A stretch of DNA of 27,924 nt from an archaeon (GCA_030592525.1 JAUVIW010000003.1:1-27924), one strand, 5' to 3'. Counted from the first letter of the stretch, positions 13,582-21,207 are shown. The notes: generated by a model from the letters alone, not told the origin. A program made the numbers and translations.

Positions 13582-14063
13582 AGCACTCAATCAAGGTCGG
13601 GTTCTGCTTCGGCTTGGTGAGCGGCATCATCACGACCCTTGGCCTGCTAATCGGGCTGAGCGCGGGCACGGGCTCGAAGCTCGTCGTGATTGGAGGCATA
13701 CTGACAATCGCGATTGCGGACTCGTTCTCCGACGCGCTGGGCATCCACGTATCCGAGGAGTCCGAGGGCAAGCACACTGAGCGGGAGGTGTGGGAGTCCA
13801 CGCTCACCACGCTGCTCTCGAAGTTCTTTTTCGCGCTCACGTTCCTCGTGCCAGTCCTCTTGCTGGACTTGCCCACCGCGGTGCTCGTGAGCGTCGTGTG
13901 GGGGCTTGCCGCGCTCGCGGCACTCAGCTACTTCCTGGCTTTGGAGCAGAAGCAGAGTGCGTGGCGCGTTGTCGCTGAGCACGTGTCCGTCGCAATCCTC
14001 GTTATCTGCCTCGCGAACCTCGTGGGCTCGTGGATAGCGGGTGCGTTTGGGGGCGCGCTTTAG
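13578..14063 (+). CDS. VIT1/CCC1-family (DUF125-like) membrane transporter
   Basis: 161 residues, GTG start at 13578 overlapping the previous stop. The N-terminal half carries the VIT family pattern: GLVSGIITTLGLLIGL (helix 1), then IADSFSDALGIHVSEESEG, whose acidic and Ser-rich run matches the D-S-x-S-D-A-x-G-(I/M)-x-(I/V)-S-E-E motif of Fe(II)/Mn(II) vacuolar-type transporters. Later helices are at about 82-103, 107-122 and 136-158. It is shorter than eukaryotic VIT1, and its cytoplasmic metal-binding insert is only partly present. A divalent metal (iron or manganese) transport role is likely by family. Confidence 0.8.
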   Translation: MKHSIKVGFCFGLVSGIITTLGLLIGLSAGTGSKLVVIGGILTIAIADSFSDALGIHVSEESEGKHTEREVWESTLTTLLSKFFFALTFLVPVLLLDLPTAVLVSVVWGLAALAALSYFLALEQKQSAWRVVAEHVSVAILVICLANLVGSWIAGAFGGAL

Positions 14064-14070
14064 GCAAACG

Positions 14071-14078
14071 CTTTTTAA
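14071..14078 (+). promoter_or_regulatory. TATA box of the DUF4870-like gene
   Basis: CTTTTTAA, about 40 nt before the ATG at 14115, leaving a leader of roughly 13 nt with a weak GAGGT about 10 nt before the start. Confidence 0.5.
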
Positions 14079-14114
14079 CCCCGTGGGAGTAAGCGTTGTC
14101 CGAGGTTGTTTTTC

Positions 14115-14483
14115 ATGGCTGACGACACTAAAAAATACCTGGTTGCATGGTCGCACTTCCCGATAGTTCTTGGGATGCTCGCGCCCATAATCACTTGGTT
14201 CATGTACAAGGACAAGGACAAGAAAGCGGCTTTTCAGGCCAAGCAGGCGCTCGTGTGGCAGGTCCTCTGGACCGTCATTATCGTGGCTGTTGCGCTCGGC
14301 GGCGGATTGCTTGCGTTCTCGCTCGTGGCCGGTGGCAGTGACGGAGGCATTATTTTCATGCTGTTCCCGCTGATTACCTTTGCCGCGGTCGCTGTAATGC
14401 TCTTGTTCATGCTTCTTGGCGCGATCAAGACCCTTCAGGGCAAAGAGTTTTATTACCCGGTTATCGGGGAAAAGCTCAAGTGA
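14115..14483 (+). CDS. DUF4870-family (Tic20-like) membrane protein
   Basis: 122 residues from the ATG at 14115 (the open extension TTG to 14106 is not needed). The pattern is that of DUF4870: HFPIVLGMLAPIITWFMYKD (helix 1), a cytoplasmic KDKDKKAAFQAKQAL turn in which F-x-A-x-x-A-L is conserved, two more hydrophobic helices (about 44-68 and 74-98), and the end ALQGKEFYYPVIGEKLK-like (here TLQGKEFYYPVIGEKLK). The family is widespread in bacteria and archaea without an established molecular function; a small channel or carrier-like role has been suggested. Confidence 0.85.
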   Translation: MADDTKKYLVAWSHFPIVLGMLAPIITWFMYKDKDKKAAFQAKQALVWQVLWTVIIVAVALGGGLLAFSLVAGGSDGGIIFMLFPLITFAAVAVMLLFMLLGAIKTLQGKEFYYPVIGEKLK

Positions 14484-14515
14484 GCGCGCTAACGCATTAA
14501 CGGCGTAGCGCAAGC

Positions 14516-14523
14516 CTTTTATT
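14516..14523 (+). promoter_or_regulatory. TATA box of the 14546 gene
   Basis: CTTTTATT, 26 nt before the ATG at 14546; leaderless message expected. Confidence 0.65.
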
Positions 14524-14545
14524 CTCCCTACGGATAGTAAGGGGC

Positions 14546-15271
14546 ATGGATCCAATCCACTCCCCCCTATCAAAAGACCAATCTCCGCCCGCGAGCAGGG
14601 GATTGCCGAGTGTGACCCCGTTGGAGGGGCCGCAAGCCAAGAGCAAGCCTCCATTCATGCTTATTGGCGGAGCCATAGTGCTCGCACTCCTTATGGTCGG
14701 AGCCATGATGTTCATGGGGCCCGCGACTGATGTTGGGCCTGTTGACCCCGACGAAACGGCCGGCGATGTGAGCGGCTCTCCTGTGGACGAGTTCCCCGGA
14801 GGCGAATCAATTCCCGGCGAGCCCGAAGAAAAAACTGTCCAAGACATGAATTATCCCGAGTTAGTCGCTTTGAATGCGCCTGTGGAGTGCAGTGTCACGC
14901 TGGACATGGACGGCCAGCCACTTACTTATACTCTTAGTGTTCTCGGAAGCAACGCGCGCGTGGACATATTGGACCCGGCTGCTACTTACATAAAAAAGGG
15001 CAATGATGTTTACACGTCCATGAACGGCGCCGTGGGTGACATGTACGCCGAAGCTGTTCCAACCCTGAACTGTGACTGGATTACAGCGGATGGCGAGGGG
15101 GACTACCCTCACATCCAGGTTGAGCAGGATTTCGAGGCTATTGAAGAGCTTCCTGCTGATGCAATAGACTGCTCTGAGGTAACTTTCGGGAGCGAAAAGT
15201 TCGACACGCCGGGCAAAGTGTGCTCGCACGCAGAGTTCGAGGCTGCGTTGCCACCGGAAGAAGAGGAATAA
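14546..15271 (+). CDS. Membrane-anchored envelope protein, paralogue of the 25414 lipoprotein
   Basis: 241 residues. A 36-residue Pro/Ser-rich cytoplasmic N-terminus precedes one hydrophobic segment (about 37-58, FMLIGGAIVLALLMVGAMMF). Then come an acidic linker (60-98) and a conserved domain (about 100-235). The domain matches the 25414 product by eye: MNYPELVALNAPVEC against MAYLELAALGQPVEC, YTSMNGAVGDMY against YTDMSGPMGAMY, LNCDWITAD against MNCNWLEAD, and IDCSEVTFGSEKF against MDCRMGTFGEEAF. Four cysteines are shared. Anchoring differs: transmembrane here, lipid there. Function unknown; it precedes the giant secreted protein genes. Confidence 0.8.
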   Translation: MDPIHSPLSKDQSPPASRGLPSVTPLEGPQAKSKPPFMLIGGAIVLALLMVGAMMFMGPATDVGPVDPDETAGDVSGSPVDEFPGGESIPGEPEEKTVQDMNYPELVALNAPVECSVTLDMDGQPLTYTLSVLGSNARVDILDPAATYIKKGNDVYTSMNGAVGDMYAEAVPTLNCDWITADGEGDYPHIQVEQDFEAIEELPADAIDCSEVTFGSEKFDTPGKVCSHAEFEAALPPEEEE

Positions 15272-15282
15272 GTCCCTAAACG

Positions 15283-15302
15283 CTTTTAAAGCCTTATTGC
15301 GT
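15283..15302 (+). promoter_or_regulatory. Surface-regulon promoter 1
   Basis: TATA box CTTTTAAA (15283-15290), then CTTATTGCGT (15293-15302). The ATG (15325) is 42 nt from the TATA start, leaving a leader with AGGTGA as ribosome-binding site. The same box-plus-element pair at identical spacing is found at 17902 and 27010. Confidence 0.7.
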
Positions 15303-15324
15303 AGTCATTGACAGGTGACTGCGC

Positions 15325-17898
15325 ATGAGAAAAATTCTTTTCATTATATGTATATTATCTATTTTTACTACGGGAGTGTTGGCTGAAGGCATCGATGTAG
15401 CTGACTCTTCTATGACCGTTGGAGGTACGGTTTATGTCTCAACACTTAATGGGGACGTATCTTTTATCGCAGATAACACAGATACAACCAATCTTCAGTG
15501 GTACATGAACCTTAATTCACCGTGTAACATCAATAAGTGGAATACGCCAATAGGGTGGACAGATGAGAATGAGCCGTTTTCATATGATTTCAGCGAACAA
15601 CCAGAGTGCACTGGAAAAATCAAATCACAAGTTTCAGGAAGCAGTAGCACTTGGAATATAATTGACATAAAAGTGGGGCCATATTACCTTGGGGGAACAG
15701 GCAATGAATTTGATGGCATGAAGTCCACTTACAAGACAGGCGACTGCAAGTTCAGCTGGGGTATATTCAATTGCGACAGAAAGAACTCTGAGCTATTGAA
15801 ATGCAAGGGAAACGACATGGTTGTTGATGGAAGAAGCAAGAGCTGCGAAAGGGGTATTTTTTCTTGTAAGACCGACAACGGAGCAAAACTCATTTGTAAA
15901 GAATTTAATGTCGCATCTAGTCCTGATGAATCTGAAGAGGATAGTGGTGAACTTTCGTCCGAACCAGAATCCGGGCTAGAAAAGCCTGCCTCAGTGACAG
16001 CGGAATACTCAGTATCCTTTGAAAAGCTTACGGTAATATGCGCGGAAGTCGATGGAGCAACGAACTATAACTTCGCGTACTATAGCGGCGGGGAATGGAC
16101 ATGGATGAAGCTTCCTGAATATGTTTCTTCAGATGATACCTCTTCAAACAAGGCTTACTGGGTGAATTTTGATGAGGAAGAAGGCAAGGCTGTGACGGGC
16201 GTAAAATGCTATGCAAGTAACACTGAGGGTTCAGGTCCGGAAATAGAAAGTGCGTTCAGGTACACCCACTCAGTCGAATGCAATGACAACGATGATTTTG
16301 ACACTTCAACAAAGGGTCTTGTGAGTCTTACTGACACAAGTGGGGATGTGGGGATTGTATTTGAGAGCCACCGTGACTCGTGTGATGGCTCGATACTGAC
16401 TGAATGGTCGTGCACCACCAACAACCAAGCAGATTCTGACGAAGTCACATGTGAGTATGGGTGCAGTGACGGCGCTTGTCTTGGACCGCCAGCAGACTCA
16501 GATGCGCCAAGCGCGCCGACAAAAATAAGCGCTAAGCAAACAGATGCCAACACCGTGACAATAAGGTGTTCAGGAGCGGTTAGTACCATGGATGATGGCA
16601 TACTGAATTACTATATCGGCACATATTACAATGACCAGTGGAGTATCTTCAACAGTCAGAGTGGTACATTCGGCAGTCCGGGTGGGCTCGGGTACTACCA
16701 GTTGGATACATCTCGCATCAATTCCCTGACTCGGGTGCGCTGCCGTGTTGCAGACTCCAGAGGGGCCATAAGTAACTGGGTCACTATTGGTTTTGAGCGC
16801 CCGAAGCTTGAAATCACCAACATAGATCACTATGAAGTGCGTCCTGGAAGCGAATATATATACGATTCGACGTTCTCATGGAGGACAGATGTTTATGCGG
16901 ACTCGAAAGTCACGTGCAGAAAAACGAGTGATACCATAAGCTCGATTCAGCCGGTAATGTCTTCAGAGAAAGTCAAGATCCACGAGCTCACTGTTAAAGG
17001 CCTAACGAAAGGCAATTGGGACTGCATAATCCAGTCTCTTGATCTGAATGGAGAATACTCGGCAGAAGAGACTGTAGAGGTGGGCATACTCATGAACAAT
17101 AACCCCCCAACTATCACTTCGTTCAATTTGGCATCAGATTACAGCACTTTCGGCGGGGAGCAGAAGACGATTATCTCCATGAACTGCCGCGCAGATGACC
17201 CTGACAATAACCAGGAGTACTACACATTAATGGCGAAGCATGATGGTAAGTGGGAAACACTTGCCGAAGATGTGACCAGCGGGTATTACAGATGGGACGT
17301 CAGTGAATTGGACAGCCAGACAGGTGTGCAACTCAAGTGCTTTGCCACTGACAAGGCTGAGACAAGTGAGGATAAGACCATACTTGGCATCATTATTGAC
17401 CAAGACGCACCAACCATCACTGTTGACAAGGCGGAAGTGAGCTCACTTGGGTTCGCAACAGTCGCACTGACCGCGAGCGAGTATGTTACATACAGGCTTA
17501 CATGCCCAGGTACCAGTCTCATGACCACAAATCATTTCAGCCCGAACCACACCTTCAGTTTCAGGAGCATGGGCGGGCCGCAGCAAGCAGACCCGAATGC
17601 GCCTGGCGGTGGCAGCATTAGCGCGCAGCCGTTCACGTGCACCGCAAATGTGTTTGACAAGGTTGGTCTTGAGGCCACTAAAAGCGTGCAAGTCATAGTG
17701 GTTGAAGGCGGAAGCGTCGAAATCGGTGGAGGAGCTGCTGTTGGCGGAGGCACAGCAAACCCGTTCCGCGCAGGCCCTTCTGGTGGCATTGGTGCGGCTG
17801 GTGGCATTGGGTTCAAAGGTGAAGAACAGTACGATGACGGCGTGTTCATGCAGTACTGGGACATGGTATTCACGGTATTCCCTTTTTTGGCACCATAA
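15325..17898 (+). CDS. Large secreted surface protein A (857 residues)
   Basis: The signal peptide is MRKILFIICILSIFTTGVLA, cut after residue 20. Domains by eye: an Ig-like N-terminal part (21-115); a Cys-rich domain (119-191) with GGTGNEFDG, WGIFNC and KNSELLKC; an acidic linker (200-220); a beta domain (221-312); a CNDNDDF...CSDGAC module (319-385) widespread in DPANN secreted proteins; FN3- or Ig-like repeats to about 795; then a Gly-rich stretch (798-827, PFRAGPSGGIG) and the tail EEQYDDGVFMQYWDMVFT ending at 857. Regular Cys pairs suggest disulfides outside the cell. It is the first of a tandem pair with the 17942 gene. Its A+T content is visibly higher than that of the genes to its left. 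Confidence 0.8.
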   Translation: MRKILFIICILSIFTTGVLAEGIDVADSSMTVGGTVYVSTLNGDVSFIADNTDTTNLQWYMNLNSPCNINKWNTPIGWTDENEPFSYDFSEQPECTGKIKSQVSGSSSTWNIIDIKVGPYYLGGTGNEFDGMKSTYKTGDCKFSWGIFNCDRKNSELLKCKGNDMVVDGRSKSCERGIFSCKTDNGAKLICKEFNVASSPDESEEDSGELSSEPESGLEKPASVTAEYSVSFEKLTVICAEVDGATNYNFAYYSGGEWTWMKLPEYVSSDDTSSNKAYWVNFDEEEGKAVTGVKCYASNTEGSGPEIESAFRYTHSVECNDNDDFDTSTKGLVSLTDTSGDVGIVFESHRDSCDGSILTEWSCTTNNQADSDEVTCEYGCSDGACLGPPADSDAPSAPTKISAKQTDANTVTIRCSGAVSTMDDGILNYYIGTYYNDQWSIFNSQSGTFGSPGGLGYYQLDTSRINSLTRVRCRVADSRGAISNWVTIGFERPKLEITNIDHYEVRPGSEYIYDSTFSWRTDVYADSKVTCRKTSDTISSIQPVMSSEKVKIHELTVKGLTKGNWDCIIQSLDLNGEYSAEETVEVGILMNNNPPTITSFNLASDYSTFGGEQKTIISMNCRADDPDNNQEYYTLMAKHDGKWETLAEDVTSGYYRWDVSELDSQTGVQLKCFATDKAETSEDKTILGIIIDQDAPTITVDKAEVSSLGFATVALTASEYVTYRLTCPGTSLMTTNHFSPNHTFSFRSMGGPQQADPNAPGGGSISAQPFTCTANVFDKVGLEATKSVQVIVVEGGSVEIGGGAAVGGGTANPFRAGPSGGIGAAGGIGFKGEEQYDDGVFMQYWDMVFTVFPFLAP

Positions 17899-17901
17899 AC
17901 G

Positions 17902-17921
17902 CTTTTAAAGCCTTATTGCGT
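17902..17921 (+). promoter_or_regulatory. Surface-regulon promoter 2
   Basis: TATA box CTTTTAAA (17902-17909) followed by CTTATTGCGT (17912-17921), as in promoter 1. AGTGAT lies 6 to 10 nt before the ATG at 17942 as ribosome-binding site. Confidence 0.7.
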
Positions 17922-17941
17922 TATTAGTGGCAGTGATACGC

Positions 17942-20752
17942 ATGAGAAAAGCTTTTCTTGTAATACTACTGTTTACCGTCTTGGCAATGGGTGCTTGGGC
18001 AAAGATACCTGATTGCGATGGTATGTTGGACATGACTGTGCCCATAAAGATGAGTTTTGGGTTGGAAACTGATGAAGGTACATATATTCCGTTTGATGGC
18101 AATGTCCCTGTTAAATTTGAGATAGTCCAGCGATGCAATGCGATTAATCTTTTTTACGTATCCGGAGTGCAGTACATGTTCGGCAACTGCGGTGGCGGAG
18201 TCAATTGGAGAATAGAAGATATCAGGGGAAACACCGTTTACACGGAAAATACTGCAAGTTATTCCCTTGTATGGAACGGTGTCCCAAACAGCCATAATTA
18301 TGAATCAATGGAAACGTACCGTAGCACAATACTTCAAGTTGAGGCATCGTGCGTGAATCCCCCTTCAAGTTCGACAGTATTTGGCGGGGCTGTTTATACC
18401 TCAGTGTCTTCCGCTAAGTTGAACGATTACCCCTATTATGGGGATTACTATGCTGGGGGCACCGGCGACGAGTTTGACGGTGAAGAAAGCGAGTATAAGG
18501 ATGGGGATTGTAAATTTGAGTGGGGAGTGTTTGATTGTGGTCGAAAGAACTCCGAAAAAATGCGATGTAAAACAGGAGATGAGGTTGTTGACGGGCGTAG
18601 CAAGAAATGCGACCGGGGCGTTATATCATGCAAGACTGACAAGGGTGCGATTCTCATTTGCGAGAGGCCCAAAGAGGACACTACTACTTCCACTGAAGAT
18701 GATACTGACGAGGAAGATGGCACTTCTGGCGATGGTGGAACAGAAGATGAAGAATCTTGGATGGTACCTGATGTGTGCAAGGACTCTGACGGCGGACAAT
18801 ACATTTACTCCAAAGGCACGGTTATCACACCAGCTGGACTAAGGGAAACTGACAACTGCGCTGATGAGACGACTGTCCGTGAAAACTTTTGTTCGGACAG
18901 CCAACACAGCGGACAAGCCCTGCTTAACTGCCCTGACAACTACAAGTGTGATGATGGGGCATGCGTTAAGACACAACAGGTTTCGGACTTCAACTTTGAG
19001 ATTTCCGAGTCACTGAACCAACAGGAGGGAACTGCAGACATTACTTTCACTTGGTCAACAGTTACGCCTTCGTCATCAAAGGTTACCTGTGGAACGAGCC
19101 AGAAATTTTATGAAAGCACCGTAACGAGCCATTCCGTAACATTGAAGGGTCTTGAACTCAAAGAGCATTCATGTGTGATATCATCGTTTACAGGGACTGG
19201 TGGAAAATTGTATGCCTACCCAGAATTTGACTTGGGAAATCTCAAAGATTCTCTTGATTCGGGTGCGCCCACAAAGCCAACATACCTTTCTATCACAACA
19301 AGTTCCGAGGATGCGAGCATAAAGGAAATAAGGTGCTCCGGTAGCACTGATGTTGAGGATGGTATGATTTATGGAGGCTATGAGATAGAAACAGATCACT
19401 ATGGGTATTGGAATGGAGTGGATACTGATGGGGTTGGGTACTATGAGTTAAAGACATCATCCTACAAACCCCTCAAAAATGTCCGCTGCCGCGCATATGA
19501 TTCAGTGGGTAACAAGGGTGAGTGGCTGGAAAAAGAGGTTGATAGTACTCTGACAATGTCCAACGCAAAGTATTTCGTGGAACGGGACTACAGTAAGGCA
19601 CCTGACGAGCTCGCTTATGACATCAGGTTCAAATGGACAACAAGCGATTACGCGACCTCAGAAGTTGAATGTGTGCTGCTGGATTCAATAGATAAGGATG
19701 AAGAACCATCCTACTTGGATACAAGACTGAGTGCATCAAGCGATGAATACATCAAGTCACATGATATCTATCTTGATGAGCAAGTAGGGAACAAGTTCCT
19801 CACGTGTACACTTACTTCCAAAGACTATAACCACAATGAGGCCACTGAAGTGCTCAAGTTCGAGACACTCAATAATGAAGCACCTGTGATTGAATCATTC
19901 TCAGCGGAGTTTGAGATGCCTGTGGGCACAACGGAATACGACCAAAATAAGGTTATTGCTAACTGCCAAGCGACCGACGTGGACCTGAATCAGGTGTACT
20001 ATAACATAATAGTTATGGAAGGCCATGCGTATAGCATGGATTATCTGGATGTTGAATCACTTGAAAGAGCTGAAGAATCCCCATGGTACCTGAAAGTAAA
20101 AAGCATCGACAATAGGTATCACATAGACATAACCGACTACAACAAGTATTTCATAGGTGAAGATGGCACAAAACAAAAGATTATTAGTTTCACTGTTGCC
20201 TGTCAGGCAACAGATGGCGTTGAAGCAAGCAAATGGGAAACAGTGCACATGAGATTCGATAATCATGTTAGTGAGTTCACTGTAGAAAGTGCCACTGTAG
20301 ATTCATCCGGCAAGACAATGATAGAAATCACCACTGACGAGCCCACAACTATTTCGCTCTCATGCCAGGGTGTGGAGAAATATTCATCGCTTTCAACAAA
20401 TCATAAAATGACACTTAATGTGCCACTACAAGTAGGCGTGGACATATCCCCGTTTTCGTGCACAGGGACAATTGCTGACAAATACAGAAACGAGCACCAA
20501 TTGATTGGAGTTCATGCGATTGACGTCGAGGTTGTTGGAGGCCTTACTGGCCCCGGCGGGGAAGCGGTTGGTGGTGCCACAGGTGGCGCTGCTGCGAACC
20601 CATTCCGTTCCGGCCCATCTGGTGGCGCCGGAGGGATTGGTGCGGCTGGCGGACCTAAATTCGGGTTCCAGGGTGAGGAACAGTATGATGATGGCATGTT
20701 TATGCAGTACTGGGACTGGGTGTTCACGATGTTCCCATTCCTCGCTGCCTGA
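17942..20752 (+). CDS. Large secreted surface protein B (936 residues), paralogue of A
   Basis: Starts at the ATG at 17942; an in-frame GTG at 17927 is upstream of the ribosome-binding site and is rejected. Signal peptide MRKAFLVILLFTVLAMGAWA (1-20). It contains the same Cys-rich domain (about 167-241; AGGTGDEFDG, WGVFDCGRKNSEKMRCK, VVDGRSKKCDRG), an acidic linker (242-272), the CKDSDGG...CDDGAC module (279-341), then FN3-like repeats and a Gly-rich tail with NPFRSGPSGG and EEQYDDGMFMQYWDWVFT, ending MFPFLAA. It is a tandem duplicate of the 15325 gene with rearranged internal domains: the extra beta domain of A (221-312) is missing here. Likely a cell-surface or S-layer-associated protein. 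Confidence 0.8.
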   Translation: MRKAFLVILLFTVLAMGAWAKIPDCDGMLDMTVPIKMSFGLETDEGTYIPFDGNVPVKFEIVQRCNAINLFYVSGVQYMFGNCGGGVNWRIEDIRGNTVYTENTASYSLVWNGVPNSHNYESMETYRSTILQVEASCVNPPSSSTVFGGAVYTSVSSAKLNDYPYYGDYYAGGTGDEFDGEESEYKDGDCKFEWGVFDCGRKNSEKMRCKTGDEVVDGRSKKCDRGVISCKTDKGAILICERPKEDTTTSTEDDTDEEDGTSGDGGTEDEESWMVPDVCKDSDGGQYIYSKGTVITPAGLRETDNCADETTVRENFCSDSQHSGQALLNCPDNYKCDDGACVKTQQVSDFNFEISESLNQQEGTADITFTWSTVTPSSSKVTCGTSQKFYESTVTSHSVTLKGLELKEHSCVISSFTGTGGKLYAYPEFDLGNLKDSLDSGAPTKPTYLSITTSSEDASIKEIRCSGSTDVEDGMIYGGYEIETDHYGYWNGVDTDGVGYYELKTSSYKPLKNVRCRAYDSVGNKGEWLEKEVDSTLTMSNAKYFVERDYSKAPDELAYDIRFKWTTSDYATSEVECVLLDSIDKDEEPSYLDTRLSASSDEYIKSHDIYLDEQVGNKFLTCTLTSKDYNHNEATEVLKFETLNNEAPVIESFSAEFEMPVGTTEYDQNKVIANCQATDVDLNQVYYNIIVMEGHAYSMDYLDVESLERAEESPWYLKVKSIDNRYHIDITDYNKYFIGEDGTKQKIISFTVACQATDGVEASKWETVHMRFDNHVSEFTVESATVDSSGKTMIEITTDEPTTISLSCQGVEKYSSLSTNHKMTLNVPLQVGVDISPFSCTGTIADKYRNEHQLIGVHAIDVEVVGGLTGPGGEAVGGATGGAAANPFRSGPSGGAGGIGAAGGPKFGFQGEEQYDDGMFMQYWDWVFTMFPFLAA

Positions 20753-20763
20753 GTGCAAAAACC

Positions 20764-20771
20764 TTTATAAA
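20764..20771 (+). promoter_or_regulatory. TATA box of the RNase P RNA gene
   Basis: TTTATAAA at 20764-20771 puts the transcript start near 20791, right at the first base of a short hairpin (20792-20811) that precedes the RNase P core. Confidence 0.65.
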
Positions 20772-20791
20772 GGCCAAGGCTAGAATCATAG

Positions 20792-20811
20792 CTGCGGCAC
20801 TTGTGTCGCAG
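20792..20811 (+). other. 5' leader hairpin before the RNase P RNA
   Basis: CTGCGGCAC (20792-20800), TT, GTGTCGCAG (20803-20811): a 9-bp stem with one G-U pair and a 2-nt loop. It begins where transcription is expected to start and ends at the first base of the RNase P P1 helix. It might protect or process the 5' end, or be an extra domain. Confidence 0.6.
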
Positions 20812-21067
20812 GGCAGTTGGTGGATGGCTGCGGGTGCCCACGGCACCTGAGGAAGGTCCGCCCACGGGCGCTAGTAGGCCAACTAAGGGGTTGCGAAGCC
20901 CCACGCGAGAGCAGAAACGCATCCAATCCGCTTCAAGCGATGAAGACCACTGAGCGAGGCGGGACAGGAATGAAACGAGCTTGCGGGCCTAACCGTGCAA
21001 GCCAGTGAACTTTTGGCGCTAAGTCGAATGCCATCTCTAACAGAAGGCGGCCTATGGCCGACTGCCC
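20811..21067 (+). ncRNA. rnpB: RNase P RNA (archaeal, type A-like)
   Basis: The catalytic RNA of ribonuclease P, which cuts 5' leaders from pre-tRNA. Both conserved ends are present: P1 pairs GGGCAGTTGG (20811-20820) with CCGACTGCCC (21058-21067, one G-U pair). Inside are the universal blocks CTGAGGAAGGTCCGCCC (conserved region I, usual form GAGGAAAGTCC), CGCGAGAGCAGAAACG (regions II/III) and CTAACAGAAGGCGGCCTATGG (region V, usual form ACAGAANGNGGCTTA; only the first 20 bases are needed for the match). Length about 257 nt is in the range of compact archaeal forms. Own TATA box at 20764. Exact ends could extend to 20792 and about 21075. Confidence 0.9.
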
Positions 21068-21075
21068 ACAACAGC

Positions 21076-21100
21076 TTTTTTGCGCTGAATGCGCAAAAAA
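21076..21100 (+). terminator. Stem-loop after RNase P RNA, possible terminator
   Basis: TTTTTTGCGC (21076-21085), loop TGAAT, GCGCAAAAAA (21091-21100): a perfect 10-bp inverted repeat 9 nt after the end of P1, with a T run of six before it. It may define the 3' end of the RNA. Archaeal terminators are usually T runs, so the T6 in the stem may be enough. Confidence 0.5.
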
Positions 21101-21118
21101 CCTGGGAAATATAACACT

Positions 21119-21190
21119 TGCTCACCTAGAGGCGAGCACATGCGGCTCCGCCGCTGTTTTTGGTCAAGCTTTTTCCGCAGAAAAAGGTTG
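21119..21190 (+). other. Three further stem-loops in the gap before the 21249 gene
   Basis: TGCTC/GAGCA (21119-21123 with 21134-21138), GCGGC-TCC-GCCGC (21142-21154, followed by TGTTTTT) and a 9-bp stem with one G-G mismatch (21165-21174 with 21181-21190, core CTTTTT/AAAAAG). They are consecutive. They could be one structured RNA, a 3' trailer of RNase P RNA or a leader of the downstream gene. No reading frame of note runs through them. Confidence 0.45.
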
Positions 21191-21207
21191 GTCGATTGCC
21201 CACCACA

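Noticed and set aside
13647..14654. Long reverse-strand open frame (335 codons)
   Set aside because: It lies opposite the VIT1-like, DUF4870-like and 14546 genes, is low in hydrophobic order and arises from high G+C codon bias.
20817..21008. Short open frame on the plus strand inside the RNase P RNA
   Set aside because: The RNA's conserved blocks explain the sequence; no ribosome-binding site or family match.
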